A DNA stretch of 64,000 nucleotides. Source: Halorubrum rutilum (lineage in GTDB: Archaea > Halobacteriota > Halobacteria > Halobacteriales > Haloferacaceae). Each line of letters begins with the position of its first letter. Position 1 is the stretch's first letter. Below the pieces are notes generated by a model, which was not told the origin of the DNA, did no database searches, and saw nothing but the letters and a program-made list of their open reading frames with translations. The stretch is taken from the NCBI RefSeq assembly GCF_024494565.1, contig NZ_JANHDN010000002.1:186001-250000 (forward strand), given 5' to 3'. The position numbers were made by a program, and so were the translations under genes. Shown here piece after piece: positions 40,952 through 49,627 of the stretch.

Positions 40952-41542
40952 TCACTTCGAGTCGTCGCCGCGCTCCCCGGCGTCGCTCCCCTCGCGGTCG
41001 CTCTCCCCGGCGTCGATCACGGTCTTCCCGGTCGGCTCCGGAACCACCTCGCGGTCGGCGTCGACCCACTCCCGGTCCAGCTCCTCGCCCTCGAACAGCC
41101 GGTCCAAGAACACCGCGAGCCCGGCGACCTCCGAGTGCGGCTGGTTCGTCACGCCCACGTTGAAGTCGGCGCGCTCGTACAGCGCCCACGGGACCTTCTC
41201 GCCGCCGACGACGACGAGGAGGTCCTCGCCGTCCCGGACCGCCTCGCGGACCTCGCCCTCGACGTCCTGGACGCGCTCGCCGTACATCGTGAGGTGGACC
41301 ACGACGCCGTCGAACCCCCGGACGATCGCCTTCTGGTCGTCGCGGAGTTCCACCGCGAAGGGGCCGCCGAACCGGTCGGTGATGTCCCGCACCGTCTCCG
41401 CGGACTGGCCGGCGTTGGCGGGGAACACCACGCGGTCCGCCCCGAGCGCCCGGGCCGTGAGCCCGACGTGCGTCGTCATGCGGTCGTCGCGTCCCGGCCG
41501 GTGGCCGTACCGGAGGACGACGACCTCGCGCGCCTCTTGCAT
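40952..41542 (-). CDS. trm56: tRNA (cytidine(56)-2'-O)-methyltransferase
   Basis: aTrm56, a SPOUT enzyme that 2'-O-methylates C56 in the T loop of archaeal tRNAs. The 196-aa protein starts [22 protein letters not shown], with the knot segments [11 protein letters not shown] and [43 protein letters not shown], shown in part. The tail after residue 165 is acidic and disordered. I start at ATG 41542, because the longer upstream reading adds an Arg-rich stretch overlapping the purC leader. Its 3' end faces the KaiC-like gene. Confidence 0.92.
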   Translation of the reverse strand: MQEAREVVVLRYGHRPGRDDRMTTHVGLTARALGADRVVFPANAGQSAETVRDITDRFGGPFAVELRDDQKAIVRGFDGVVVHLTMYGERVQDVEGEVREAVRDGEDLLVVVGGEKVPWALYERADFNVGVTNQPHSEVAGLAVFLDRLFEGEELDREWVDADREVVPEPTGKTVIDAGESDREGSDAGERGDDSK

Positions 41543-41711
41543 GGCCGGCGATGCGCCCGCGACGGGTGTGGTCCTTTCGATGCGGTCGCGGCGCCGAGAC
41601 GGCGAGCGCGCGCCGCGAGCACGGCACGGTCGTGGATCGTTCGACCGATCGAAGCCGAGCGGTGCACACGTAACTGAAAGGTTCATGGGGGAGGCGGTCG
41701 CCGACTGTGGT

Positions 41712-42794
41712 ATGACGAGCGTCAAGGAGTTCCGCGTCGACGAGCCCGCGACCGCCGACGCGCTCGGCCGCGGCCGGTTCGTCTTCACGGACGCGTACTC
41801 GGTGTTCGACTGGGGGCAGATGCCGGACGCGATCCCGCGCAAGGGCGCGAGCCTCTGCGCGATGGGCGCGTTCAACTTCGAACTGCTGGAAGACGAGGGC
41901 GTCCCGACCCACTACCGCGGCGTCGCGGATCCCAGCCGGGACGCCGACGCGGGCGGGGCGAGCGAGCCCGAGGCCGTCCCCCTCGCCGACGCGACCGCCC
42001 CGCCGACGCAGATGGCGATCGACCTGACGCAGGTCCCCGACCTCCCGTACGAGGGCCCCGACGCGGGCTACGACTACGACGCCTTCCACGTCGCGGGGGG
42101 CGACAACTACCTCGTCCCGCTCGAAGTGGTCTTCCGGAACCGCGTCCCGGTCGGCTCCAGCCTGCGCCGACGCGCCGACCCCGCCGACTTCGGGCTCGAC
42201 GGGGCGGACGGCCCGGCCGACGCCGACGGCGGCTGGCCCGACGAGCCGGTCGACCTCCCGGAACCCGTCGTGGAGTTCTCGACGAAGTACGAGGAGCAGG
42301 ACCGCTACCTGACCCGCGCCGAGGCCGACCGGATCGCGGGCGCCGCCGACGTCGACGCCCTGGAGTCGCTCGCGCGGGAAGTGAACCGAGTCGTCACCGA
42401 GCGCGCCGAGGCGGCGGGCTTCTCGCACGAGGACGGGAAGATCGAGTGCCTGTACGCCGACGGCGAGCTGCGCGTCGCCGACGTGGTCGGCACCTTCGAC
42501 GAGAACCGGTTCTCGTACGGCGGGCGCGGGGTCTCGAAGGAGGTCGTCCGGCAGTGGTACAAGGCGAACGATCCCGACTGGGTCGAGGCCGTGAAGGACG
42601 CGAAGGCGGCGGTCGCCGACCGCGACATCGACGACTGGCGCGAGCTCTGCGAGGAGTCGCCCGACCCGCTGCCCGACGAGGTCGTCGAGGCCGTCTCGGT
42701 CATGTACGCCGCCGGGACGAACGCCTACACCGGCCGCGAGTGGTTCGACGTCCCCGACATCGAGGCGGCGCTGGACGCGGTCGACGAGTTATAA
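41712..42794 (+). CDS. purC: phosphoribosylaminoimidazolesuccinocarboxamide (SAICAR) synthase
   Basis: Purine pathway enzyme joining CAIR and aspartate with ATP. The 360-aa protein carries the family segments [28 protein letters not shown] (in parts), [35 protein letters not shown] and [29 protein letters not shown] with the conserved Asp. The ATG at 41712 gives the usual N-terminus; an in-frame ATG at 41685 would add nine residues and is a less likely start. Haloarchaeal PurC is longer than bacterial PurC, as here. Confidence 0.93.
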   Translation: MTSVKEFRVDEPATADALGRGRFVFTDAYSVFDWGQMPDAIPRKGASLCAMGAFNFELLEDEGVPTHYRGVADPSRDADAGGASEPEAVPLADATAPPTQMAIDLTQVPDLPYEGPDAGYDYDAFHVAGGDNYLVPLEVVFRNRVPVGSSLRRRADPADFGLDGADGPADADGGWPDEPVDLPEPVVEFSTKYEEQDRYLTRAEADRIAGAADVDALESLAREVNRVVTERAEAAGFSHEDGKIECLYADGELRVADVVGTFDENRFSYGGRGVSKEVVRQWYKANDPDWVEAVKDAKAAVADRDIDDWRELCEESPDPLPDEVVEAVSVMYAAGTNAYTGREWFDVPDIEAALDAVDEL

Positions 42795-42821
42795 CAGAAC
42801 GCGACTGACAGAGAACCGGTG

Positions 42822-43142
42822 GTGAACACCTCCAAAGCCCCAGCCGCTCGGTACTATGCGATCGGTGACTGCGGATCGACGGTAAACACCTCCAAAGCCC
42901 CAGCCGGGAGGACGGCGCACGCTCGCTGTGCTCCTCACTCGGTCGCTCACGGTGTTCGCTCCCTCGTTGTGGTGCTTGCGTCGCCTGCGCCGTCCTCCCG
43001 GCTGCCCCTTTGAGTCCCGCCCGACCGCAACCACACAGCACCTCACGCCTCCCCAACCTCGTCGCTGGCGGCGACAGCCGCCAGCGACTCCCTCGCGCGT
43101 GCGATTCGCGCCCTTCGGGCGCTCATCGGCACGCGCCACCGC
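42822..43142 (+). repeat. Dispersed structured element, copy E (42795-43205 gap)
   Basis: Fifth full copy, and the best paired: arms AGCCGGGAGGACGGCGC (42902-42918) and GCGCCGTCCTCCCGGCT (42987-43003), 17 of 17 pairs and one more A-T. Leader motif AACACCTCCAAAGCCCCAG occurs twice (42825 and 42884), 59 bp apart. The 3' domain has CACAGCACCTCACGCCTCCCC, hairpin CGCTGGCGGC/GCCGCCAGCG, GCGCCCTTCGGGCGC and the end CACGCGCCACCGC. It lies between the convergent 3' ends of purC and the Dna2-like gene. No gene is seen. Confidence 0.88.
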
Positions 43143-43205
43143 GCCGGTGTATAAGCGATCGATGCTGTCGCTCACCGACATGAACGAATCGCGCCGATAC
43201 CCGCC

Positions 43206-45935
43206 TCAGCGCCGCGCCCAGTCGAGCATGCGCTCGTAGAACGGCTCCGAGACGAGCGCGTCGGCGTCGCCGACGAGCGTCAGCTGCTTCCTCGCCCGGG
43301 TGAGCGCGACGTTCATCCGGCGGTGGTCCTCGAAGATCGGGCCGTCGAGGTCACCGGTCGCGACCAGCGAGACGACGATGACCTCCTTCGAGGAGCCCTG
43401 GAAGCGGTCGACCGTGTCGACGGTGACCGGCGTCCGCCGACCGATCTCCGCGACCTGCGCGCGGAACGGGGCAATGACGCCGACGTCGTCGGGGTCGACG
43501 CCGGCAGCGAGGTAGGCGTCGACGACCTCGGCGACGCGCTCGGCCTCCCGGACGTTCCGGTTCCCGTCGCGGGTCCCGTCCGGGTCGACGAAGTCGACGC
43601 CGCCCGCGAGCCCGTCGGGGAGGTCGGCGGGGTCGACGCCGAGGTCGCGGAGCGTCTGGCCGGCCACCTCGGGGGTCGCCGGGCGGAGCGCGCCGTCGTA
43701 GAACTCCGCGGACGCGAACGCCTGGATGCGCTGGCTCATCCGGTACTGGCGGTCGAGCATGACGCTCGCGTCGGGGTACGCCTCGATGAGTCGCTCGAAG
43801 AGGGACGTTCGGAGGTCGTTCTCGGCGCGCACGACCGGCGGGAGCTGCTCGTGGTCGCCGACGAGCACGAACCGGTCCGCGCGGTTGATCGCGGCGTGGG
43901 TGCCCGGCTCCGTGAGCTGGGAGGCCTCGTCGACGAGGGCCACGTCGAACTCGCACTCCCGGAGGACCCGGGAGCCGCAGGCCGCCGTGGTGGCGGCGAC
44001 GACGGGGGCGTCGCGCAGCTCGGCGGCCTTCGCGTTCGGGTCGCCGCGCTGGACGAGCCGCACGTCCTGCATGTCGCCGCGGACGCCAGTCTGTGTGCCT
44101 ACGCGCAGCACGTCCTCGAAGCCCTGATCGCGCAGGGCTTCGAGCGCGTTGTCGACCGCGCGGTTGGTGAACGCCGAGAGCAGCACCCGGTTCCCCTCCT
44201 CGACGAGCGCGCGGATCGTCCGCGCGATGGTGTACGTCTTCCCGGTCCCCGGCGGGCCGTGGATCAGCGCGCAGTCCTCGGCGTCGACGGCGAGCTCGAC
44301 GGCCTCGTTCTGGGCGTCGTTGTTGCCGATGTAGGCGTCGGGGGCGTCCGGGTCGTCGCTCCCCGGCACTCCAGCCGGACGGTCGGCGGCGTCCCGAAAC
44401 TCCGGCTCGCGCCGCCCGAACAGCACGTCCTTGCGCGCGTCGCTCCCCTTCAGGATCGCGTCGTGGAGCGCGGTGAGCGAGCGGTCGACCGAGATCTCCG
44501 AGGGGTAGACGTCGAGCCGCCGGAGCTCGACCGGCTCGTCGGTCTCGACGACGACCTCGTCGCCGCACAGCCCGGTGATCCGGCCGAGCTCGCCGTGGCC
44601 GCTCACGGGGTCGCCGTCGCTCGCGAGCGCCACGTCGCCCTCGCGGAGCTTCGAGACGGCGTCGTCGGGCTTGCGGGCGCGCAGCTCCCACCGCGCGTCG
44701 TCGATCTCGGTCTGCGAGACCGGTTCGAGGTCGATCAGCGCGCGGTCGTCGGCCGCCCGCTCTTCCGGGGTCTGCTCCCACAGCTTCCGGTACTCGGCGT
44801 GCGTCTCGCGGCGCTCCTCTTCGAGGGCGACGTAGAAGCGGTCGAAGTAGTCGCGCTCCGCGTCGGGGACCGGCGTCCCGACCGACTCCGCCTTCGACTC
44901 CTGGTCGAGGCGGCCCGAGACGACCATGCAGGTGTCCTGCTCGAAGCAGTACTCGCACTTCGCGTCGGCCTCGTACCCGGTCGGGACGGTCGGGCGCTCG
45001 CCGGGCTCGTTGAGCGCGCGCCACTCCATCGCCGCGAGGGCGTTGCGCTCGCGGACGACGAACTCCAAGAGGCCCCGGCCCACCGAGAACTCCTTGGCGG
45101 GCGCGAGGTCGCCCGACTCCTCGTTGCGGTCGAGGGCGGTGTTCTTCGTGTACAGCAAGGTCCCGATGTCGGGGTCGACGCCGCGCTCGTCGAGCATGAG
45201 CGCGTAGCAGGCCGCCTGGATCTTGTCGTGGAAGCGCGGCTCGCGCTTGGTGTTCTTCCCGGTCTTCAGCTCGACCGGGGTCCCCCGGCGGAGCGCGTCG
45301 GCGCGGCCCTTCAGGCCGAACGTCGGCGAGATGAGGGTGAACTCCGACCGCCAGGTGTCCTCGTCGGAGAGCGTTCCCTGCGCGAGCCACCCCTCGATCG
45401 CGGCCGCGTTGCGGCGCACCTCGTCGGCGACCTCCTCGGGCTCGTACCCCAGCAGGCCGAGTTCGAGCCCGGCCTCCTCGACGCGGTCCGCGACCGACGC
45501 CTCCAGCTCCATCCCGCGGAGCAGGTCGCCGAACACCTCGTGGACGATCGTCCCCTTGACCACCGGGTAGTTGAGCGGGATCCCGGAGAGCTTGTTCAGG
45601 TAGTACATCCGCGGGCACTGCACCCACGACCGGATCCCGGTCACGTCGACGAGGAAGTCGGGTTCGAGCACGACCCACGAGTCGCCCGTCGTCGCGTACC
45701 CCGTCTCGCCGCCGAACTCGTCCGCCTCGGCGTCAGTGATGAGGAGCTCCATCCCCGGCTCGGCGTGCTCGGCGGTCTCCGCCCACTTCCCCCACAGCGT
45801 CACGTCGACCGGGTCGGCCGCGCCGCGCTCGGGCCGGACCCGGAGCTCGCGGAGCTCCCGGTCCCCGTGCGACGTCGACACCGTCCGCGCCTCCCCGACG
45901 GAGAGGATCGGCCCCCGAACGTTCACGGCCGTCAT
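43206..45935 (-). CDS. Dna2-like nuclease-helicase
   Basis: A 909-aa single-strand DNA processing enzyme, nuclease and 5'-3' helicase in one chain, as in DNA replication/repair Dna2. The N-terminus is OB-like. A RecB-type nuclease follows (about 90-340): SWVQCPRMYYLNKLSGIPLNY, GTIVHEVFGDLLRGM, GRADALRRGTPVELKTGKN, then a cysteine cluster (CEYCFEQDTC near 340) which with the earlier Cys in VQCPRMY forms the usual Fe-S site. The SF1B helicase has ALIHGPPGTGKTYTIAR (about 556-572), DVALVDEASQLTEPG, LVGDHEQLPPV and VDRFQGSSKEVIVVSLV, and ends NVALTRARKQLTLVGD. No partner gene is adjacent. Confidence 0.92.
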   Translation of the reverse strand: MTAVNVRGPILSVGEARTVSTSHGDRELRELRVRPERGAADPVDVTLWGKWAETAEHAEPGMELLITDAEADEFGGETGYATTGDSWVVLEPDFLVDVTGIRSWVQCPRMYYLNKLSGIPLNYPVVKGTIVHEVFGDLLRGMELEASVADRVEEAGLELGLLGYEPEEVADEVRRNAAAIEGWLAQGTLSDEDTWRSEFTLISPTFGLKGRADALRRGTPVELKTGKNTKREPRFHDKIQAACYALMLDERGVDPDIGTLLYTKNTALDRNEESGDLAPAKEFSVGRGLLEFVVRERNALAAMEWRALNEPGERPTVPTGYEADAKCEYCFEQDTCMVVSGRLDQESKAESVGTPVPDAERDYFDRFYVALEEERRETHAEYRKLWEQTPEERAADDRALIDLEPVSQTEIDDARWELRARKPDDAVSKLREGDVALASDGDPVSGHGELGRITGLCGDEVVVETDEPVELRRLDVYPSEISVDRSLTALHDAILKGSDARKDVLFGRREPEFRDAADRPAGVPGSDDPDAPDAYIGNNDAQNEAVELAVDAEDCALIHGPPGTGKTYTIARTIRALVEEGNRVLLSAFTNRAVDNALEALRDQGFEDVLRVGTQTGVRGDMQDVRLVQRGDPNAKAAELRDAPVVAATTAACGSRVLRECEFDVALVDEASQLTEPGTHAAINRADRFVLVGDHEQLPPVVRAENDLRTSLFERLIEAYPDASVMLDRQYRMSQRIQAFASAEFYDGALRPATPEVAGQTLRDLGVDPADLPDGLAGGVDFVDPDGTRDGNRNVREAERVAEVVDAYLAAGVDPDDVGVIAPFRAQVAEIGRRTPVTVDTVDRFQGSSKEVIVVSLVATGDLDGPIFEDHRRMNVALTRARKQLTLVGDADALVSEPFYERMLDWARR

Positions 45936-46039
45936 CGGCGGCGGCCTCGAAAAACGCTGTCGGTGGGGGTCGATCCCGTCGTCCGCTCCCCGCCGCGACC
46001 GACACGCTCAAGCGCGTCTCTCCGCTACCATACGCCGAC

Positions 46040-46591
46040 ATGCGCGTACGAGACTGGGACGACATCCTCGCGGACGTCGCGAGCGACTCGACCGACCCGG
46101 ACGGCTGGCGGGCCGTCGCCGGCTCCCGGCGCGAGGGGCTCGGCGAGGACCTCTACTTCGGCCACCCGAACGTCGGCGTCTACCACCTCAAGACGTACGC
46201 GAAGAACCCCCGCGACCTCCGCGGCGTCGGCGCGCGCGTCGCTCGCAAGGTCGACGGCGAGCTCGATCCCCTCCTCCCGGACGAGGAGTCCGCCGGCCGG
46301 TTCGCGGTGCGGTCGCCGCCCGAGGACGAGGAGGCGGCGAAGGACGCCGCGACGCGGCTCCGCGAGACGCTGAAGGTCCACGCCGAGGCGCCGACCGACC
46401 CCGACCACCTGTTCGAGGACGTGATGGAGGCGATCGACGCGCCGGCGTTCGGCCCGATGGACTACCGGTTCGACGGGCGCCCGGACGAGCTCGACGAGCT
46501 CTCCGAAACCTTCGACGAGGCCGAGGCGCTCCTCTCGGCGGAGCTCGACGACCTGATCGACGAGGACGACGTCGACCGCGGCTTCCATTAA
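46040..46591 (+). CDS. conserved haloarchaeal protein, unknown function
   Basis: A 183-aa acidic soluble protein. MRVRDWDDILADVASDSTDP at the start, RREGLGEDLYFGHPNVGVYHLKTYAKNPRDLRGVGARVARKVDGELDPLLP (shown as LGEDLYFGHPNVGVYHLKT and RGVGARVARKVD), and a helical acidic C-terminus. A conserved HPNVGVYHLKTYAKNP-like patch suggests a folded core. No motif allows a function. Transcribed divergently from the Dna2-like gene, 104 bp apart. Confidence 0.7.
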   Translation: MRVRDWDDILADVASDSTDPDGWRAVAGSRREGLGEDLYFGHPNVGVYHLKTYAKNPRDLRGVGARVARKVDGELDPLLPDEESAGRFAVRSPPEDEEAAKDAATRLRETLKVHAEAPTDPDHLFEDVMEAIDAPAFGPMDYRFDGRPDELDELSETFDEAEALLSAELDDLIDEDDVDRGFH

Positions 46592-46686
46592 TAAGCGGGC
46601 TTCCGGAGCGCCAACTCGGTGCTCGCGGAGCAAGCGTGATTCAGCGCCACTCGCTTCGGTCCGATCGCGATCGGTCCGCTCGCCGT

Positions 46687-47003
46687 GACGACCTCCAAAG
46701 CCCCAGCCGCTCGGTGATACACTCCTGATTCCAGAACGACAGTGACGACCTCCAAAGCCCCAGCCGCGACGACTCGGGGGCCTTGCTGCGCGCCTCGCTC
46801 AGTCGCTTCCGCTCCTTCGCTGCGGTGCTTGCTGCGGCCACCTTCGTCCTCGCGGCTGCCCCTTTGAGTCCCGCCCCGGACCGCTCCGCACCGCAGCCTC
46901 ACACCTCCCCAGCCTCGTCAGTCGCCGTCGCTTCGCTCCGGCGACTGACTCCCTCGCGCGTGCTCCTCGCGCCCGCTGGGCGCTCGGCGGCACGCGCCAC
47001 CGC
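46687..47003 (+). repeat. Dispersed structured element, copy F (46592-47019 gap)
   Basis: Sixth full copy. The leader motif ACCTCCAAAGCCCCAGCCGC occurs twice (46691, 46751), 60 bp apart. The outer stem is CAGCCGCGA/TCGCGGCTG with mispairs further in. The 3' domain has CCCCTTTGAGTCCCGCCCC, CCTCACACCTCCCCAGCCTCG, hairpin CAGTCGCCG/CGGCGACTG, GCGCCCGCTGGGCGC and the end block CACGCGCCACCGC. It sits between the convergent 3' ends of the 46040 gene and the second cupin gene. No gene is seen. Confidence 0.84.
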
Positions 47004-47019
47004 ACAGCGAATCCCCGGC

Positions 47020-47388
47020 TCAGTCGTCAACCTGCTCCAGATCCTCCCTGGTCAACTCGTTCTCCACGTCGCCCGTGTTCCGCGTGCCGGCCGGCTCGAA
47101 CAGGAGGATGTTCGCTTCCGGCTCGGCGACCGGGCGGTGCTCGGTCCCGCGGGGGACGACGAGCAGTTCGCCTTCCTCTAGGACCGCGTCGTCGCGATCG
47201 CGGAACTCGATCCGGAGGCGCCCCTCGGTGACGAGGAACAGCTCGTCGGCGTCGGCGTGGCTGTGCCAGACGAACTCGCCCTCGGCCTTCGCGAGCTTCA
47301 CGGCCTGTCCGTTCAGCTCGCCGGCGAGGCGCGGGTCCCAGCGCTCGTCGATCGACGCGAACGCGTCCGCGAGGGTCACCTTCTCCAT
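47020..47388 (-). CDS. cupin domain protein
   Basis: A 122-aa single cupin. GEFVWHSHADADELFLVTEG (about 37-56) holds the metal-binding His-x-His...Glu, and GELLVVPRGTEHRPVAEPEAN (about 73-93) the second motif with its His. It differs from the cupin at 12241 in sequence and lies alone on the minus strand between copy F and menB. The C-terminal EDLEQVDD tail is acidic. The reaction is not predictable. Confidence 0.85.
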   Translation of the reverse strand: MEKVTLADAFASIDERWDPRLAGELNGQAVKLAKAEGEFVWHSHADADELFLVTEGRLRIEFRDRDDAVLEEGELLVVPRGTEHRPVAEPEANILLFEPAGTRNTGDVENELTREDLEQVDD

Positions 47389-47462
47389 GCGCGCCCGTTG
47401 GCGTGGCGGCGGTTAAACCGTGGCGCGTGGGTCGCGCCTCCGGAGCGCGGTCGACGGCCGAC

Positions 47463-48374
47463 TCAGTAGTGCCAGGGGTAGTCGCGGAACTCCGGCTCGC
47501 GCTTCTCTAAGAACGCGTCTCGGCCCTCCTGGGCCTCGTCGGTCATGTACGCCAGGCGGGTCGCCTCGCCCGCGAACACCTGCTGCCCGACCATGCCGTC
47601 GTCGGTCATGTTGAACGCGTACTTCAGCATGCGCATCGCGGTCGGCGACTTCTCCGTCATTTCGTCGGCCCACTCCAGCGCGACGTCCTCCAGCTCCTCG
47701 TGCGGGACGGCCTCGTTGACCATCCCCATGTCCGCGGCCTCCGCGGCGGAGTAGGTCTTGCCGCGGAAGAACACCTCGCGGGCCTTCTTCTGACCGATCT
47801 GTTTGGCCAGGTAGGCGGACCCGAACCCGCCGTCGAAGGAGGCGACGTCGGGGTCGGTCTGGAGGAACTTCGCGTGCTCGTCGCTCGCGAGCGTCAGGTC
47901 GCAGACGACGTGGAGCGAGTGACCGCCGCCGACCGCCCAGCCGGGGACGACCGCCACGACCGGCTTCGGCATGAACCGGATCAGCCGCTGGACCTCCAGG
48001 ATGTGGAGCCGGCCGGCGCGCGCCTCCCTGACGAGCGGGTCGTCCCCGTCGCCCGCCTCGTCGCCGTCGCGGTACTCGTAGCCGGAACCGCCGCGGACCG
48101 ACTGGTCGCCGCCGGAACAGAACGCCCAGCCGCCGTCCTCCTCCGAGGGGCCGTTCCCCGTGAGCAGGACGCAGCCGACGTCCGCCTGCTTGCGCGCGTG
48201 GTCGAGCGCGGCGTACAGCTCGTCGACGGTGCCGGGCCGGAACGCGTTCCGGACCTCGGGGCGGTCGAACGCGATCCGGACGACCGGCACGTCGACGCCG
48301 CGGTGATAGGTGACGTCGTCGAACTCGTCCGTCACCCGCTCCCACGCGTCGGGGTCGAAGATCTCCGAGACCAT
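47463..48374 (-). CDS. menB: 1,4-dihydroxy-2-naphthoyl-CoA synthase
   Basis: Crotonase-fold enzyme closing the naphthoate ring in menaquinone synthesis. A 303-aa protein with FDRPEVRNAFRPGTVDELYAALDHAR at the start, the CoA loop GWAFCSGGDQSVRG (about 80-93), VVAVVPGWAVGGGHSLHVVCDLTLAS with the oxyanion glycines, and DGGFGSAYLAKQIGQKKAREVFFRGK, which is typical of MenB rather than of other enoyl-CoA hydratases. It ends EFRDYPWHY, close to the MenB C-terminus. A CGTTTATG box lies 27 nt before ATG 48374. No other men gene is near. Confidence 0.93.
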   Translation of the reverse strand: MVSEIFDPDAWERVTDEFDDVTYHRGVDVPVVRIAFDRPEVRNAFRPGTVDELYAALDHARKQADVGCVLLTGNGPSEEDGGWAFCSGGDQSVRGGSGYEYRDGDEAGDGDDPLVREARAGRLHILEVQRLIRFMPKPVVAVVPGWAVGGGHSLHVVCDLTLASDEHAKFLQTDPDVASFDGGFGSAYLAKQIGQKKAREVFFRGKTYSAAEAADMGMVNEAVPHEELEDVALEWADEMTEKSPTAMRMLKYAFNMTDDGMVGQQVFAGEATRLAYMTDEAQEGRDAFLEKREPEFRDYPWHY

Positions 48375-48396
48375 GCGTCCCCGTTGGCGGCCGATC

Positions 48397-48406
48397 GCAT
48401 AAACGA
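48397..48406 (-). promoter_or_regulatory. TATA box of menB
   Basis: CGCATAAACG on the plus strand (CGTTTATGCG in gene sense), about 27 nt before the start at 48374. Confidence 0.5.
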
Positions 48407-48601
48407 CGGCGGGTCGGTCGCGTCGACGCCGCGGGTTTCGCAGATGTTGCATCAATCGATGACGACCGTTCTCGACTTGACACGCGCGAGTCGACACTCG
48501 AAGCGCTATCGGGGCCGATCCGTCCGAATCCGGCCGTCATCGAAATCGGCCTTCGTTGCTGGTGACGCGGGGGTGTTGCCCGCGGCGGCCGTTTACGACG
48601 T

Positions 48602-49627
48602 ATGTACGACACACGCGCACCGACGTCGCGTCGGTCCGTCCTCGCCGCGTCGGGCGGCGCCGCGACGCTCGGGCTCGCGGGCTGTCTCGGCGGCGGTGGC
48701 GGCGGTCTCGACGAGCTGACGGTCGCGCATATGCCGATCTATCCCGACCTCCAGTGGTACGTGATGGAGGGCGAGGGGTACTTCTCCGAGATCGACGCCG
48801 AGGTCACGGGGCAGGAGTTCACCGACGGCCCGGCGATCGTTCAGGCGTTCGGGGGCGGCGACATCGATATCGCCATGTTCGGGATCGTGCCGGCGATGAT
48901 CGTCATCGACCGGGGGATCCCCGCGCAGGTGACCGCGGCGAACATCCGCGAGCCGATGGGGATCATGGCCGAGGAGTCGTTCCACGAGCCGTTCGAGGCC
49001 GAGGGCGGCGACGCGTTCGCGACGTGGGCCGAGGCGAACGGCCGCCCCTTCCGCTTCGGCACGTTCCCGCAGGGGAGCGTCCCGGACGTGCTGCTCCGGT
49101 ACTGGCTCCAGGAGATCGGCGTCGACCCCGAGTCGAACGAGGACGTCGAGATCATCGAGATCAACGGCGCCAGCGCGGTCTGGCAGGCGATCGCGAACGA
49201 CGAGATCGACGGGACCTCGATCATGGAGCCGGTGCCGACGATCGCCGCCGAGGAGGGCTCGTCCGTCACGATGCTCCGGACCGCCGCCGAGATCCTCCCC
49301 GGCCAGCCCGCGGCCGTCACGCTGATGAGCGACGCGGTCCGCGAGTCGCCGCTGGCCGCGCAGTTCCTCGAACAGCACGTCCGCGCCACCGAGTTCATCG
49401 ACGAGAGCCCGGACGCGACGGCCCAGCACGTCGAGTCGGGGATCGGGATGCCCGCCGACCGCGCCCGGCGCGCGCTCGACTCGCCGCTGTCGAACTTCGT
49501 CACCGACCCCCGGGAGATCGCCGAGGCGACCCCGGTGTTCTCGGAGTTCGCGGCGAACAACGGGCAGATCGAGGCACAGCTGTCGAACGAGGCGATCTTC
49601 GACTTCGAGATCTACGACTCGCTCTGA
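48602..49627 (+). CDS. ABC transporter substrate-binding lipoprotein (NMT1/SsuA-like)
   Basis: A 341-aa extracellular binding protein. The twin-arginine signal (TSRRSVLAASG, about 8-18) and lipobox (GLAGC, about 24-28) show Tat export and lipid anchoring. The mature part, ELTVAHMPIYPDLQWYVMEGEGYF, matches the NMT1/SsuA/TauA fold of binding proteins for nitrate, sulfonates, taurine or thiamine precursors, and later contains EEGSSVTMLRTAAEILPGQ. The ligand is not known. First gene of a three-gene ABC operon with overlapping permease and ATPase genes. Confidence 0.88.
   Translation: MYDTRAPTSRRSVLAASGGAATLGLAGCLGGGGGGLDELTVAHMPIYPDLQWYVMEGEGYFSEIDAEVTGQEFTDGPAIVQAFGGGDIDIAMFGIVPAMIVIDRGIPAQVTAANIREPMGIMAEESFHEPFEAEGGDAFATWAEANGRPFRFGTFPQGSVPDVLLRYWLQEIGVDPESNEDVEIIEINGASAVWQAIANDEIDGTSIMEPVPTIAAEEGSSVTMLRTAAEILPGQPAAVTLMSDAVRESPLAAQFLEQHVRATEFIDESPDATAQHVESGIGMPADRARRALDSPLSNFVTDPREIAEATPVFSEFAANNGQIEAQLSNEAIFDFEIYDSL

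Noticed and set aside
43323..46373. 1016-codon plus-strand frame antisense to the Dna2-like gene
   Set aside because: Shadow of a strongly supported minus-strand gene in GC-rich DNA, where stop codons are rare in all frames.
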